Below are positions 24,940 through 38,274 of a stretch of 64,000 nt of DNA, piece by piece; the stretch's first letter is position 1, and each line of letters starts with the position of its first letter. Below the pieces are notes generated by a model that saw only the letters and a list, made by a program, of their open reading frames with translations, was not told the DNA's origin and ran no database searches. The position numbers and the translations under genes were made by a program. Origin of the DNA: Merluccius polli. Taxonomy: Eukaryota; Chordata; Actinopteri; Gadiformes; Merlucciidae. The DNA is taken from positions 124,001-188,000 of the forward strand of contig JAOPHQ010000586.1 in NCBI GenBank assembly GCA_030340625.1. The letters run 5' to 3'.

Positions 24940-26050
24940 ATTTATGTGTGCATGTTTGTGTGTGTTGCACTTTTCGTCTAATGTTTGACCAACAAACAGT
25001 TAAATGATGAATGTTAATGTCTGCTATGCTTAAGTTAAATTACTTATCTTATTTTTAATGTTTTGTTTAACGAAGGCTAATATGAATGAGTAGTGAGGAC
25101 GTCTTGTCAAATGACTCCTGTTGTACTTCAACTTCCTCTAGTACACAATACTCTCCGTCATTGAACATGTCATCAATCATTTGCATACAGCCTGAGGTAG
25201 ATATTATTTTACAGTGTAGGGCATAATTGCCAATTACTTTGATGGTCAGACTAGCAAGTGGTGTGACTAAGCAAGGAAATGTTGCCATGAAGATGGGAAT
25301 AGTGTTTAAATGGCTAATGTAACTGATTTGACACACCATGACCTGCAGTATGAAATTACAAAAACAGATCTATATACATCTGTTTTTGATTCCTACAGCA
25401 ATCCTGTACTTCTGAATGTTTTGGAAACTTGGTGGCACTTAGCTAAATTTGTCGAATTATTGAATGTAAATACAAATGACAGATGGGCCTGGTGTCAATT
25501 GTTGACATTGTCAAATATTTTGGTACGCCCATCACATTGCTCAAAGTATCAATCCACAGAAAAGGGTTGGTTGTGCATGCACTGAGCACTCAAATATATA
25601 CTTGGAAACATATCTTTATCAAAGGGTGCGGATCCTGTCACTAAGATCTAAGACTTGTTTTTCTGAGTTGAATTTATCCAAGAAGGGCTGTTATTGCATT
25701 GCCAGTAGCACACCTAATGATAGAATTGGGACATCACACAATCTAATGGAATCTGACAGTCTCACCTTCCAGACCCACAATAGGTACAGCGCAGCTACCA
25801 TTAAATGTATCCTCTGGCAATGGCTTTCCTCCATCCCAAATGCATTTATTGTTCTCTAAAGGCCCCACAGTCTAGATCACATACCATCAGGACACTCTCT
25901 ATGCAAGAACATTTAGGAAGTTAGTAGCACATTTTGTTAGTGTAATCATACTTCTCACACACACACACACACACATGTAACATACATATAAAACCCTTTT
26001 ATTTATCTTGTATGTAGTCAGTCCTTACCTTTGCTTTTATCTGTTGGTTC
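24205..26050. other. Intergenic stretch with (TG)n array, no gene
   Basis: A (TG)n array at 24892-24937 and a short (CA)n array at 25958-25975 are clear. Three frames of 85-102 codons (24409-24717, 25310-25585, 25602-25859) have no recognisable motif. They lie upstream of a LINE tail; some of this may be its badly eroded body, but I cannot show that. Confidence 0.45.
24892..24937. repeat. (TG)n microsatellite
   Basis: About 46 bp of TG dinucleotides with one early TT interruption. Confidence 0.96.
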
Positions 26051-26054
26051 GGTA

Positions 26055-26441
26055 ATATAACCCTAAGGAATAAGAACTTGCTTCAGAAGATGGTGAGGAT
26101 GTGTTCTAAAATTACCGGAAGAGGGTCATTAGGAAAGCTGAGGATATTCTTCAGGACCCTCTCCACCCTCTTCATTCTAAGTTTGCCCTTTTAACCTCAG
26201 GGTGTAGATATAGGATGCCTTGTTGTGGCAGCAATAGATTTGGTCTCTCCTTCGTCCCAGAGGCTGTCTGTAGTCTTAATGTGTAACTGGAGTTGTCTTC
26301 AGTTTGGGATGTTTATCCCTTATTCATTGATTTCTGTTGTTATGTTGAATACGTTTTATGTTCCAATTGCTGTTTGTTTTGTACTGCTTGCTGCAATATG
26401 AATTGCTCAAGTGGGGATAATAAAGATCTCTATACCCTCTA
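26055..26441 (+). mobile_element. LINE 3' end (Rex1-like reverse-transcriptase tail)
   Basis: Allowing one or two frameshifts, the + strand reads NKNLLQKMVRMCSKITGR, AEDILQDPLHPLHSKFALL, TSGCRYRMPCCGSNRFGLSF and VPEAVCSLNV. This matches the C-terminal end of fish non-LTR reverse transcriptases, where an xxASKIIG block is followed by DPxHPLH, LxSGRRYR and a run of Arg/Phe-rich residues. It is followed by a stop and a short tail (GGGATAATAAAGATCTCTAT). 5'-truncated and frameshifted, so inactive. Confidence 0.75.
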
Positions 26442-29400
26442 CATAGCATGTAATTTCATAGCAACACATTTTGATTTTAATTTTGTAGTAAGTATCAGGA
26501 TCTGATGATCCATACATTGGATCACATTGTGATATTCATATGCATTAATATTAGAACATTCAACACCATGATGTCATTATAAGTTGTCTTGGCACTATCT
26601 GGAGACAGCACAGATCCACCGGATAACTGCCATTGGTTGATTCCTCATTGTTCCCTGGAAAAAAGTATCCACGTGCCGTTTCCTCACCACCCTCCTCTTC
26701 CATCCATCAATTTGTCACCTGTCTCTCTTTCCCTCTTCCACTTCTCTCCAATCACACAAACTCTCACGCAGGATTTCACTTTGACCCCAAACTTGGGGCA
26801 TCTGAGCCAGAGCAACATGGTTGTTAAAATCAATTTCCCAGACATGTTCTGTTACACCAGGGGGAAGAGCTGCCCTCTGTTGCCCTTGCATTAAGGAGGC
26901 GCTGGCCCAGTTAGCAACAACCCTTTAGACGGGCCTCTTTCCAAACGTTCCAAAGGATGTGCTAGGCCTGCTAATTGGTAAAAGATGATGTGACTGCTCG
27001 ATATGATGACATATGATGATATGATATATGATTTGAGTTGAAGACTAACCAGGGATTATTTGAAAGTTATGAGGATTCCCATAACTATGTCTATTTTTAC
27101 TCACAGACACATTCCATTTCCTTTCAAAAATTCAGAGAAATGCAATTACAATCCACATAAATGTTTTAAAATAATTATTTCCATACTCGTTCTGTGTGTT
27201 TGATTCAGCAGGTTTTCAATGAGCCACTCAGCTGCACGTCATCCTACTGGAAGCAAATAAAGTGCCTGTCTAAAATTGACCCGCATAAATAGTGGTGGCC
27301 ATTTAATAATTTCTAAAATCTGACTTCTGTCTGCCAGAAGTCTTTAAAACCCTAATCAAACGAATGAATGATAGCCTGCACTGTACCAGACATTGCATTC
27401 TATTAGCTCATCATCTACATTTATCACAGTCTGAAGCTTGATGTTTAAGTTTGGTTGTATTCTATCTTGCAGGGGTTGTCAATCATGATGTTGATGTATA
27501 GTGGTATGGATAAATGAGGTAAATTGGAAAGCTTATCTCATCGCCCTGTCTTTGCCAGAAATATGGTTTCTCCATGTCTTAAAAGGACATACTGGTCTGG
27601 ATGATTAAACCATCGTAACCGTCTCTCCTGGCTTCACTAAAACATTCGTTACCAATATAATTTGTCAAAATTACTTTTTGACAAGTGCCAATTCTGCCTA
27701 AGAGAATTAGGAGAGCGTACCTTGCAGCGGATGTAAAAACAGAAGCACTTTGGTCTTTGTGATAAGATGTTGTTGTGTAGAGCACTTGTATGGCGATTTA
27801 GTTTTTTTGTCAACAAACTTGCAACACATAGATTCCAAAAGACTGTAGAGCTATTGCTATTACATTTGTGGCAAGAGTGCCCTCATGCTTAATGTTCTTC
27901 GGCAGAATCAATACAACAAAGTCATTTTGACAAATGATATTGGTAACAGATGTTTTAGTGTAATCAGGAGAGAGTAACGATGGTTGAATCACCCAGACCA
28001 GTATGGTCCTTCAACGTTTGCCTGCTCTGGCAGACCTGTGATGACGTCAAAAACACTGAGGCGGTGTGTTGACCTGAGTCGATCACATAAAATGCCAGTC
28101 CCTGAACCAGAACCACTCTGCAAAATCAGAATGGGCTTTGAGTACAGCCTGCCTACATGGAGCCACAGGGTCCCGCTGCTAGCTGGACTGTGAGTGATAG
28201 GCCATGTCTAAGGCAAAGGGCAGAAGGATAAGTGAAGTTGCCTTGTCGTGTAATGGGGCCCATAAAACGCAACAGAGTAATGCATTTACAGCTGTCCATA
28301 AGGTAAATCATGGCATGGCTATTGCTGAGTGGCACGTCAAAATGGAGCACGGTTTCACCAACACTTCACCTGGACACTCTGTCCAGTCACTCATATGAAT
28401 AATAAAACGATTATTCAACAATGTATTCATGTATTTACATGTTTTATGGATGCAGCACAAACATCACATCAGAATCATGTGATCTTTTGCAGCGGTGTGA
28501 ATTTCCAGGTTCAGAAATTAAAATCTAGCTTTAACTAGATGTTGTCAATGTTACCCATTGTAGTGTTTCTTTTTATAAATGTTGTATTATTTATATTATT
28601 AGGTTCTCTGTGTACATTGTTAAGGAACTACTAATCATCCGTAAATGGCCAGGTTCAAAATTGTTGTTTGTCATCATTAGAGTTGGTGCAGTGTATCTCA
28701 GTAAATGAATGGGCGGTGCAGAGGGCAGCAATCAGGTCAACACAAGAAAGGCCTGTTTCATTTTACACAATGTCCTCACTTAATCTTGGTCAAGCCTGGA
28801 ATTCTTCTCAATAGTGTTGCACATGTTCAAGGGCATGTTATAAAAAACATTTTCCTCAATGTCATTCATCCTCAGGCAGAATAATTATTTTTTTAAGTAG
28901 AATAATAAATAAGAACTGTGGAATTATGGGTACATTGCTGTCCACAAAGAAAGAGTCTGTACCCAAGTATTGATATGAATCCCTACTCCATACAACTTGC
29001 TCACCAGTTCGCCATCAATTTTTTATATGAAATGTAATATGAAACATGAAAACATTCAGATTATGTACTAAAATGGCTGGATTCATATCAAAGGATTTGA
29101 GTTTGTCAAATTCATAAATTATTTTCCCACTGGTTTCTCCTTTTGGATTTCACCTGTAAATGGGTCAGTTTGATTCAGCTCTCAAGTACCACCGTGTTCT
29201 CATTCTCATGTATTTATGTAGGCATTCATTGAGATGAATTTACTTTGCAGTTTTCCAATTGAAATATAATTTAAATGCTGACGGCCCAGTGTGTACAAAT
29301 GGAACAATAAAAGTGTTACACTAATGTAAACTGCCTACCTGATCCCCTCCCCACCTGACCGACGAGGAATTATTGATTTCATTCATTTGTTTTTAATAAT

Positions 29401-32400
29401 ACATTAATATATAGATATCAAGAAATAAACATCGCATTTAAGGTTGTAATAATGTCCCTTAATCACTTACAGTATTACGTTTCTGAATATTGTGGTGTTT
29501 CCGCGATTGGTTATAAATGACTGCTAGGGACGTCCGTCAGTGGTGCCTCAGCTGAGCCTGAATGGCAGAATCAATTATTGTCAATGTACATGTATTTTGT
29601 TAATTCAAGTTGCTTAATAAATCATTTAATGTGCAGGATACATATGTAAATACTGTACACATGTCAACTGGTTTGCTTGAAAGACTTCACTTTGATTATA
29701 CAATTTTCTGTTAGGTGAAAGGCTTTTGTTTTTTTAGTTTGTTTATTTTTAGTTTTCAAGGTGCTAAAAGTGATGGGGGGGGATAAATGTTATGAGTTGA
29801 TCTCAGGGAAATTACATTAAATATTGGAAACCTGTTAAATATGACCCCATTTAATTATTGTAAATACTTTTGTTAATGGTTCTTACTTATGAGCAATTAT
29901 TCAATTAAATTGTGTACCAATCCATCCACGTGCCACACTGCCACCAGCCCCCCCGCCCCACTCCAAGACAGTTGGTTATGCAAGGGCCATACATGCATGC
30001 ATTTTTGACCTAACCCCTTACGATGCTGCCATGGTTACATTGTGTAACCATGTGTTGTCCATGGCAACACAATGATTGTTCTGTACATGCAAATAGGTAA
30101 CATATCTATGATATATTTTTTACAGGGCTATTAGTTATTAGAGTATTAGGACAGAAGGTGCATTGACGCTGAAACAGTTGTAGTAGCAGTTGTCACCACC
30201 ATGTTCCACCATTTGAATGAGCTGAAGAACATAAAGTACAATGAGTCATGCTAATGGCACTGGACAAAAATGTGCAGACAGGATCTGGGCAGCAGTGCAA
30301 TGACTCAGACTTTCAATTTTTAAAAAGAAACGTATGAAAAAAATGGTATGGGGCGGCCACCACAGATGGCTTTTGGCTGTGTGTGTTTCTGAGACTAATT
30401 AACAGAGAGGAACAGTGCCATGTTTTTACTCTACAACACAATGGCTTTGTAATTCTTCATCACCTCTACTATTAAACCCTATACACACACCAACAGTGGA
30501 AGATAACGGTTTGTACAAGCTGTTAACAACAACGTGCTAAATATCCACTACATTTTGGTATTACAGCCTTTTGTGAGGGTACAATTTGTAAATAAACACA
30601 ACATTGCTTAACATTAAAGCGGAACTGTGAGGCACCTTAAGGATTTCAAGTATTTAAAAATGGCAATATCAATGCATTTAATAACAGAAACAAATTTGGT
30701 CTTGGTTTAAAGTCTTTTTTTTTTTTTTTACAGCATTAGCAACAACATTTCTCTTGGTGCTTAAAATACCAATTTCAATGACTGCAATGAATGAATATTA
30801 TAAATACATGTAAGGGCAAAGAAGTGATACAAAATTACCCGGCAGCAAGTAGACATTGAAAATAGCAGTCAAGCTGCAATGTACAGAATGCAATATTGTT
30901 GTCTAGCCAAGGACAGCTTGTGGGGATTGATCAACAGTGTCTGTCGGGAGAATAGAGACAATAAATGCAGGAGAATATAATGGTGAATGTTATCACATAG
31001 ACACATGCAAAATCACACGCACGCACACACACAGCCGTGCGTGCGTGTGTGCAGCCCCACACACCCACACACGGTATTAAATGGGATCTGCTACTACCGA
31101 CAGCAAAAGCCACCAAAGCTACTGGGCATTTGAGAGCAATGTTTGTGCAACTAGCTGCAACAAAATATAAATTTCAAGAACATATTATGAAGCCCATCTT
31201 GCCCCGCCCTAGCCGCTTCCTCCTTGCTCCCTTTCCAACCAATCCTTTTTTCAGCCAGTATCCTTGCCTTGATCTTGAAACAGATTAATGTGAGTTTGAC
31301 AAAATAATAAATTCATGAAGAGAGAAAAAAAAATATATATATATGCTGGAAACATTTCTATTACAGAAAACGCAGCCCAATCCACCACCTAAAAATATAA
31401 AACTCATTATTATATTTCCAATCTACTTTTCCGGAGGTCACAATGGGTTTGCTAACAGATGGATACTACCTGAGGCTATGACTTATCATCGTAGAGGGGA
31501 CAATCATAAAACCTTATGGTTTCTTATTACATAAACCAAAGCACTGCTTAGTCTACACATGGCCAAACTTGAAGAGAAGAAATAAAAGATAGCAAGGGAT
31601 ATTTCAACAACAGCGAACATTTTATAACAAGCAGTCTCATTTGCAAAAGAGATCGGTCCGCTATGTTTGGGATTCTTGATATTTTTAGAAGCATTGAGTT
31701 TTGAAAATAATTAGCCCTGCGACATTTGGATTTAGTCTCGACTGTCAGATCGTCATTGGATTCCCTGTATGCAGAATAGCAATTAAACATTTCCTGTAGA
31801 TTATTTTTATAACATGTATGCAAAAACAAAGATAAATATACAATAGACATTGACCGGTGTTGGATACATTTGAAAACGTTATGATTCTGAAAGAAGATCA
31901 CTTGGCTGAGAGGTTTTATAAGTAGATAAATTAAATGGCCGGGAACAAAGTGTAGGTCACATAATACCTAGTGTGTAACGCCTCAGTTCCTTTTCTGATT
32001 TTTTTTAATAAACTTAAAAGATGTGACAGAAAATGACAGCTGCACCCTTGCTGGTATATCCAGACACTCAAGTCCAGCTACAGGCCAAAATAATCATATT
32101 TATGATTTGTATTTTTATCCAAGATCAATTCAATGAAAATGTTTCGTCATGTTAAGATGAGCCTAGTAAATGTGTTGAATATACCCACACATATATGCAC
32201 AGGCACACGCGCATGCACGCACTCAAAAACACAAACACACTCATGCAGAAACATACACAAGCGTGCTCAAGCACACACTGAACAAACATGCAATAAGCTT
32301 TTTACCATGACCTAATTTCCTATTACAAATAAAGGGTGTGAACACTTTTGAAACAATTTTGACAGCTGGGTTGATGCTGTAAATTGATACGATATAGGCT

Positions 32401-33196
32401 ACTGACTTTGTTGAGTATACTGTACAAGTCAGTTCATGAAAGCCTTACTGAAAGTAAGGCACCGATTTTTTATTTACTCAATTAAATGATTTGCTTAAAA
32501 GACTTCACTTTGATTAGCCGTGCCATTCAAATAAATGCTGCAACTATCACAATAAACCAATCAAATCCAAAAACATACGTTTTACGGGGCACAAAGTTAC
32601 CAGCCGTTATTGTTACACGCTTCTGGTACTGATGAGTCGCTCTTTGGCACGCCAAATAACGTCAAACAGAGCCAGAATATGCCAATTAAATGCATCAGAA
32701 ACGGAAGACAGAGGAAGTGATATAATTTTAAAGTAAAAAAAATCATTGAATTAGATATGTGGTATATGAAGAGCGATGTCGCTGGTGTCTAAAGCATGCT
32801 GGTGTGATTTTCATTCTGCTTGCTTTGATTACTTCTTAAATACATAAGAACATAAACAGTCATACATATTGGAAATGTTTGGCCAGGTAAAGCTTGTGGG
32901 GAGGCCTAGAATCTCATTCACATCTCCATATATTATTTGTTAGCAAACATTTTCTGGCATATCCGTGAGAAAGGAGCATAATTGATTAATTAATTAATTA
33001 ATCGATTATTTGGTATTGGGGTTGGAGGTTATACTCTTCTTTGCATGCTCAATAGCAACCCCATCATTTCAACCTATCAACTAATGCTACCCACACATCA
33101 GAAGACTTTGAAAAGATTTGGAAAAGACTCTTGGAAAACTATCAGCTCACACCTGCTCACATCTAAAGACAAGTGTTTAGAGTTTTTAGTCACAGC
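26442..33196. other. Long intergenic stretch, no gene recognised
   Basis: About 6.7 kb without a recognisable coding gene or clear mobile element. Frames are all below 120 codons and lack domains; the longest (31548-31901, minus) is A+T-rich and featureless. Short CA/GT runs occur at 31019-31075. A cluster of GTAACC/GGCAAC half-sites lies at 30025-30070. A (TTAA)n patch is at 32983-33001. The low density of recognisable repeats contrasts with the rest of the window. Confidence 0.5.
30025..30070. promoter_or_regulatory. Possible RFX (X-box) site cluster
   Basis: Within 46 bp lie GCTGCCATGGTTAC, GTAACCATGTGTTG and GTTGTCCATGGCAAC. Each resembles the palindromic X-box consensus GTNRCC-N(0-3)-RGYAAC with one or two mismatches. 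X-boxes are bound by RFX factors, notably upstream of ciliary genes. No gene start is visible nearby, so function is speculative. Confidence 0.3.
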
Positions 33197-33254
33197 TAGT
33201 GGTGGATTTCCTCGTTCGTTTGCGCGAACTAGTTCGCGTCGTTCAGTTCGCCAT

Positions 33255-33289
33255 GAAGAGTCGTTCGTTCGTTCGTTCGTTCGTTCGTG
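33255..33289. repeat. (CGTT)n tetranucleotide array
   Basis: About eight CGTT units within the terminal region of the hAT element; copy 2 at 44121-44140 has fewer units. Confidence 0.9.
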
Positions 33290-33737
33290 TTTCCGGTAGC
33301 GCTGAATCATTCGCTGACTCATTCAGTCGTTCAGTCGTTCACTTAGCTCCTCCCTCGTTCGCGAATCACGAACGACTCGGCTCAGGGCTGTCATTCGCGA
33401 ACGGCGAATGCCAGCCGAGTCGGTCAGACTCGGCTCCTCCTCGTTCACACAACATTCAAACGAATCACGAATGCAGCTGAGTCGGTCTCGGACTCCCTCG
33501 TTCTTCTCATTTACTAACTAATCATGAAATCACGATTCACAATCGTGCAATGGTGCTTGATGGCGTTAATAAATGTGTTAATAGCAAATACAACATTGTG
33601 TCTGGTTGAATATGTTAACATATGTATTTCATTTGAGTTCAACAGATTTATTTAATGTATGCATAATGACATGTCAGGATCAAAATGCCCCGTTCCCCCA
33701 ATTCAAGGTAAAGTTAGACAAACCAAACGCAGCGGGA

Positions 33738-33748
33738 TGTGTGTGTGT

Positions 33749-33779
<31 letters not shown>

Positions 33780-33783
33780 GGGG
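33738..33783. repeat. (GT)n then G21
   Basis: A GT array passes directly into 21 consecutive G (33763-33783). The same site in the second copy has a longer CA/GT array but only 9 C/G. Confidence 0.97.
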
Positions 33784-34565
33784 CGTAGTAGATTATTGGA
33801 TGTATATCAGCAAGATAATAGACTTGATTTAGCAATGATGAGTTTTAAAGTTAATGATGTACAGTTGTGTTTATTCTGGGCATATTTTATATTGCGGGTC
33901 CCGGCCGGGTTGCGTGCGTGAGAAGGAAGCATGAAAGAACGAGACAGATTGACGAGACATTCAAATATTTTATTAATCTGGCATGACACAGAAAATACAA
34001 AGACAGCATGTATTTACCATTTCACTGATATGTAAATGTAAAAGGCAATATTCAAATGTGAAAGTGGTATTGTTAATGTGTCAACCATTCGAAAGCGTCC
34101 TAGACTGTCACAGACAGACAAACAACATACATTGGCTGGCTCTCGTGATGACGAGTCGTGAGTGACGTCTCAGTCCTCGAGTCAATCAGTCAGCGAACGA
34201 GTCACGACTCGCGAATCAGCGGCGCCGCGAATCAGCGCGTCAGAGAGACTCAGCGAACGAGACGAACGACACGAACGACGGTGGCGAACGAGGTCAGTTC
34301 GTTCACTTTAAAGAGTCGTTCGTTCGAACTAGTTCGTTCGCGAACGACCCATCACTAGTCACAGCCGAGTCTCAGACTGAGATTTTACAAAGACTGTGAA
34401 TCTTGCAGGGTCACTATTTACAAGACTACAACTAGATTATTTTATTCTTTTTTCCCACCATGCAATTTTTTCCCCATCATGCCCTTAGTACAAACTGTCA
34501 GGTTTCCTGTTTCCGCTTTTGTCAGGGCTCATCTATTGGTTGTTGATTGTGTTAAGTCACTGCGA

Positions 34566-34603
34566 CTTGCGATAATATCAAACACATTTGATATTATCGC
34601 AAG
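34566..34603. repeat. 17-bp perfect hairpin, CACA loop
   Basis: The arm CTTGCGATAATATCAAA (34566-34582) and its exact reverse complement (34587-34603) are separated by CACA. Confidence 0.97.
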
Positions 34604-35040
34604 CCCAAGACTAGGAAAAGACTGACCTGAAACAGCGCAGATTACTACCTTAAACTTAACGACCGAGATGACGGGAGCGCGCTGTGACTCTAGTAAAACT
34701 CTGAGATTTACTAAAGACTTTCAGTTTTTAGTCTGGGACTGTGAAAATCTTTTGGTGTAAGCCCAGCATAAACCAACAATTTCACAATCTGTTATATTTC
34801 ATTTGGACTGGATCATTTTTAACATTTAAAAAATAATTTCATAGCCTCTAGCCCTTGCATTGCCTCATTGCCTCTTAGCCTTTCATAGCCTACATCATTT
34901 TACAGTTCTTAATAACTTGGTGTGTAAATATTAATTCATGTTTTGTTTTAATTATTTTCCAACCTCACCAAGTCACTATGGGCAAATATACTTATATAAT
35001 TCTTATTCTTTAGTTTTTTCATTCCAAGTTATGTTGTTAT

Positions 35041-35358
35041 CCCAGCTCCACAGGAAGAAGTGACATGCCACCAGGCTTCTGAACACTTTCATTTGATCTC
35101 TGGTGTAGTACGAGGTAGACAGTACATTGTCTACTGACTCAATAGGGATAAATCGTTAATATTGTGTGATAAATCATTGCTTTTTCAAAAAATACAGACA
35201 AATTCCAACACATTTTTGTTGTTTTTTTCTGGTATCTTTCTTGAACATTTGGATTACCTCAAAGTACTGCTGCATGATGGTCTCCATTTGATGATCTCCA
35301 TTTCACGCCTTGCCTTCCATCTAAAGTTCAACATGGGTGTCACGTGACTGCAAACAAC
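35041..35358 (+). repeat. Unclassified dispersed repeat, copy A
   Basis: Shares ordered blocks with 50235-50481 in the same orientation: GAACACTTTCATTTGATCT, then GTCTACTGACTC(A/G)ATAG, TTCTGGTA(T/C)CTTTCT(T/C)GAAC, GTACTGCTGCATGA, TCTCCATTTCAC, and GTCA(C/T)GTGACTGCAAACAAC. Copy A is longer, with extra sequence in the middle and near the end. No coding potential or terminal repeats were found. Confidence 0.85.
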
Positions 35359-36984
35359 CTCTTCCCTAGATCCTTAAGCAATAGGCGGTCCCATACGAGG
35401 TGGAGGGTACACGTAAAAAGGTTAGTCTGTGGAACTCTTGAAGCTGTCTCTGTCAAGCCACGCACATGGCTTACTCTCCCCCTCATTAGGAAAGCATGCT
35501 CTCTAACGGGTGGCCATTTGTCTTGAGATGTCTCAGAGGACCTAATGAGGATGGGATGTTAATTAATAAACAGCAGCTGGTGCTACATGTGGGGACAATT
35601 AATAGTGTTAAACAAGGAGGAAGATGGATGATGGTTGGAGCACACGTGGTGTTGCCGAGCTCGAACTAAAGTTGGTTGATGTGGATTAGGGAACCCCCCC
35701 CCCCGCACTGGGTTGTAGAGAAGCACATTTACTGGAGGGTGAGTCAGTGGGGACACACAGACCTCTTAATCACTCATGACGGGCACTGGTGTAGCATGCT
35801 GAGCGATAAAGTACATCTTATTGCCATGCTATGCTAATTGTATTTCCGCTAATCACAGCCTCTCTTTTTTGGACCTTTGCCCTTTTAAATATGTAGTGCA
35901 GTGGTATCTGCATCAGCAATAAGTTCACCTTTCCTTTTTGTTAGACCTGCTCAAGCCAACTTTCATGGTCCATTTTTAAGCTGGAATTGTAGCCACTGAC
36001 TACTTTTGAAATTCAGCCAAAAATCATGAAAGATAGAAACTTTCTGACTTGAGTGTGGAGGCCATTCATATTCATGGAGGGTGGAATGCAGAAAAGTGTT
36101 TGACAAAACTTTAGGATCCATTCACGGCATGGTGATTCAGCATCTCGTCTGTCACCATCAGATAAGATGGCAGACTAATATTGATGGGCTCTGTCCTTGC
36201 CCTCATGCTGATATAGTGCAGCACTCCCCAGGGCAGACCCTTTGGTTTTACAGTGAAACCAGAGTGACAGACAGACGCTCCAGCGGCTTAATCCTCTGTG
36301 ACCAAGAACAATGGAATCCATAATCAGAATCTGAGCTGGTCGAAATTATATGCAGACCCATTTTATTCTAAGCAATGTTAAGCAAGGTTTTATTTTTTTT
36401 ATTATTGACCAAGTGCCACTCACCCAACGAGGAAACACTGTGTGTTGAGGTGTCACGTGCGCTGCATCACAGGTCGCAGAACAGGTGTTCATAGTGATCA
36501 GGGATGTTGGCTTGTATTATTACCGTCAGATAGTGAATAGGCATTGTTCTAATGAATCTCATTGTTACCGTCCCCTTTTTCATCTGATGTTTGCGTTTAC
36601 AGAAAGGGATATTTGCATTTTATTATACCACATGCACACTGCTCGATGCCACAATTTGCAACAATCCTCCACTGAATGCTCCACCTTCTTGAATAAGTCC
36701 TTGCACAACGATAGTATCTGAGGGCAATGTTTATGCCTATGATTGTGCAGTATGGAAGGCAATGAGATGAAAAAGCATTGTACTCTCATCCCTTTGTGGA
36801 ACATCAAGCTTCTGCATCGTTAGATTGATACAATGAAGTTTATCTTAAACATGAAATCCACATCAAGTGCTTAATTTCAAATTCTCAGATTATGTCACAG
36901 CATAAACCATCCCTGATATACATTAGTCAAGTCAGTAGGTGCCGCCAATTAATAAACCACTTGCTTGTGCTATATTCACCTGCG

Positions 36985-37019
<35 letters not shown>
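36985..37019. repeat. (CA)n microsatellite
   Basis: About 35 bp of CA dinucleotides. Confidence 0.97.
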
Positions 37020-37020
<1 letters not shown>

Positions 37021-38274
37021 GTGTAAGATAGCAGGATAACAAATATCCTGACTGCCATCATACACTTGTTTTGTTTTTGGAAACTCTGTCTCACTTAAAT
37101 GCTATAGCTCCTACAATAGTGATTCTATGCTTTAATTGTTGAACCTCACCTGTACGTTGCTAAATTAATAAATGCTTCTAGCCCCGACTTGTTGTAGCAC
37201 CGGCACACTGGGGGATTTTACTCAACATCTTGATGCTGGGTAACCTTTTGTTTCAGAAGGATTCCCAAGCCACCTCTCTCCAAAAACCTTTTAAGACTAA
37301 GATTTTTATTTCCATTTGCCATGAGTTGGCTGCTACATTGGGACAGGTGCTGCATAAATTGCTTCCTCTAAATGATTAACATCCAAAGATTTATTAGTGC
37401 AGCAGCAGTGTCACTGTGCCAACTTCCAACTTGGTGTTTGTATGAATGTGTGAATGTGTGTGTGCATATAAAGAGGATGACTTAATCTAAGACTGCTCCA
37501 CCTCCTAAAACTGTATATGATGACCAGTCCAGGGGCCATAAACCTTCATTAACAAAGTATCTACAATTCCAAAGCCCAAATCTGATATGCTACTCTTTCC
37601 ATGGCAATTAAGCGCTAACCCCAACCAACCCTTTTCTCAGGCTGTTGAGTAACTATTTGCTCAAGACCAAACTGCAAACATGCTAAGCTTTGAAGGGACG
37701 TATGTTATATTTGAAATTCTGAAACACACACAAGACCCTGGGCCTGGTAGGCCTGTTCAGTAATCCATCCCTGCTAATACATTTCATCATGTAAATATGA
37801 GCACTCCTTCCAGGTGATGTGACCTATTGGCTCAAAATCAGTGCAGGATCATACTTGTTTTGTGAGACACAACTCTTACTTTCTTTTTGTTTCTTTTTAA
37901 AAAAAAATTAAATCTTAACATTCTTCATATTTTTTAAATAAACGTTTAATACATTTAATACCCACCAGAAGTTTCCACACGCTGCAGTAAGCTAGCGCTG
38001 ACTTTCCCAGTTGTCTCAAAGTATTTGCCATAAATTCGGCAATAAGGGCACACTTGAAAATGATGGAGCGGCTGCTTGACCACGCGAAACCGAGAGACGG
38101 TTGTCTTGACCGCAGTCCGGTGCGTGTGGATGTGCGGCTCCTCCGGCGGAGCGGTTCATGTTATTAGCGGAGTCCGGGAGGGTTCACCTTCACGGCGTAG
38201 TTACGAGGGATGTGCGACTATCGTCTTGAACAATACAAAAGTGTTTTTTAAAGTTAGAAAGATATTAGATATTC

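Larger units (their letters stand above)
33197..34357 (+). mobile_element. 1.16-kb non-autonomous hAT element, copy 1
   Basis: It starts TAGTGGTGGATTTCCTCG and ends GAACGACCCATCACTA. A perfect 8-bp target duplication GTCACAGC flanks it (33189-33196 and 34358-34365). Both ends are made of GTTCG/CGAAC words, including a (CGTT)n array at 33255-33289, and many TTCGCGAA-type palindromes. The centre holds (GT)n followed by G21 (33763-33783). No transposase code is present. A second copy lies inverted at 43058-44203. The strand label is arbitrary and used only to relate the copies. Confidence 0.95.
34358..38040. other. Intergenic stretch with small repeats, no gene
   Basis: No gene is supported. 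Separately listed are a 17-bp hairpin (34566-34603), copy A of an unclassified repeat (35041-35358), and a CA array (36985-37019). A C11 run lies at 35694-35704. The part 35380-35640 has ATTA-rich, even-composition sequence that could be a conserved non-coding element; this cannot be tested here. Confidence 0.5.

Noticed and set aside
24409..25859. Three successive frames of 85-102 codons as a broken gene
   Set aside because: They are in different frames with no shared family motif, and sit in A+T-rich sequence.
32983..33005. ATTGATTAATTAATTAATTAATCGAT palindrome region
   Set aside because: This is a short (TTAA)n simple repeat; its symmetry is a consequence of the unit.
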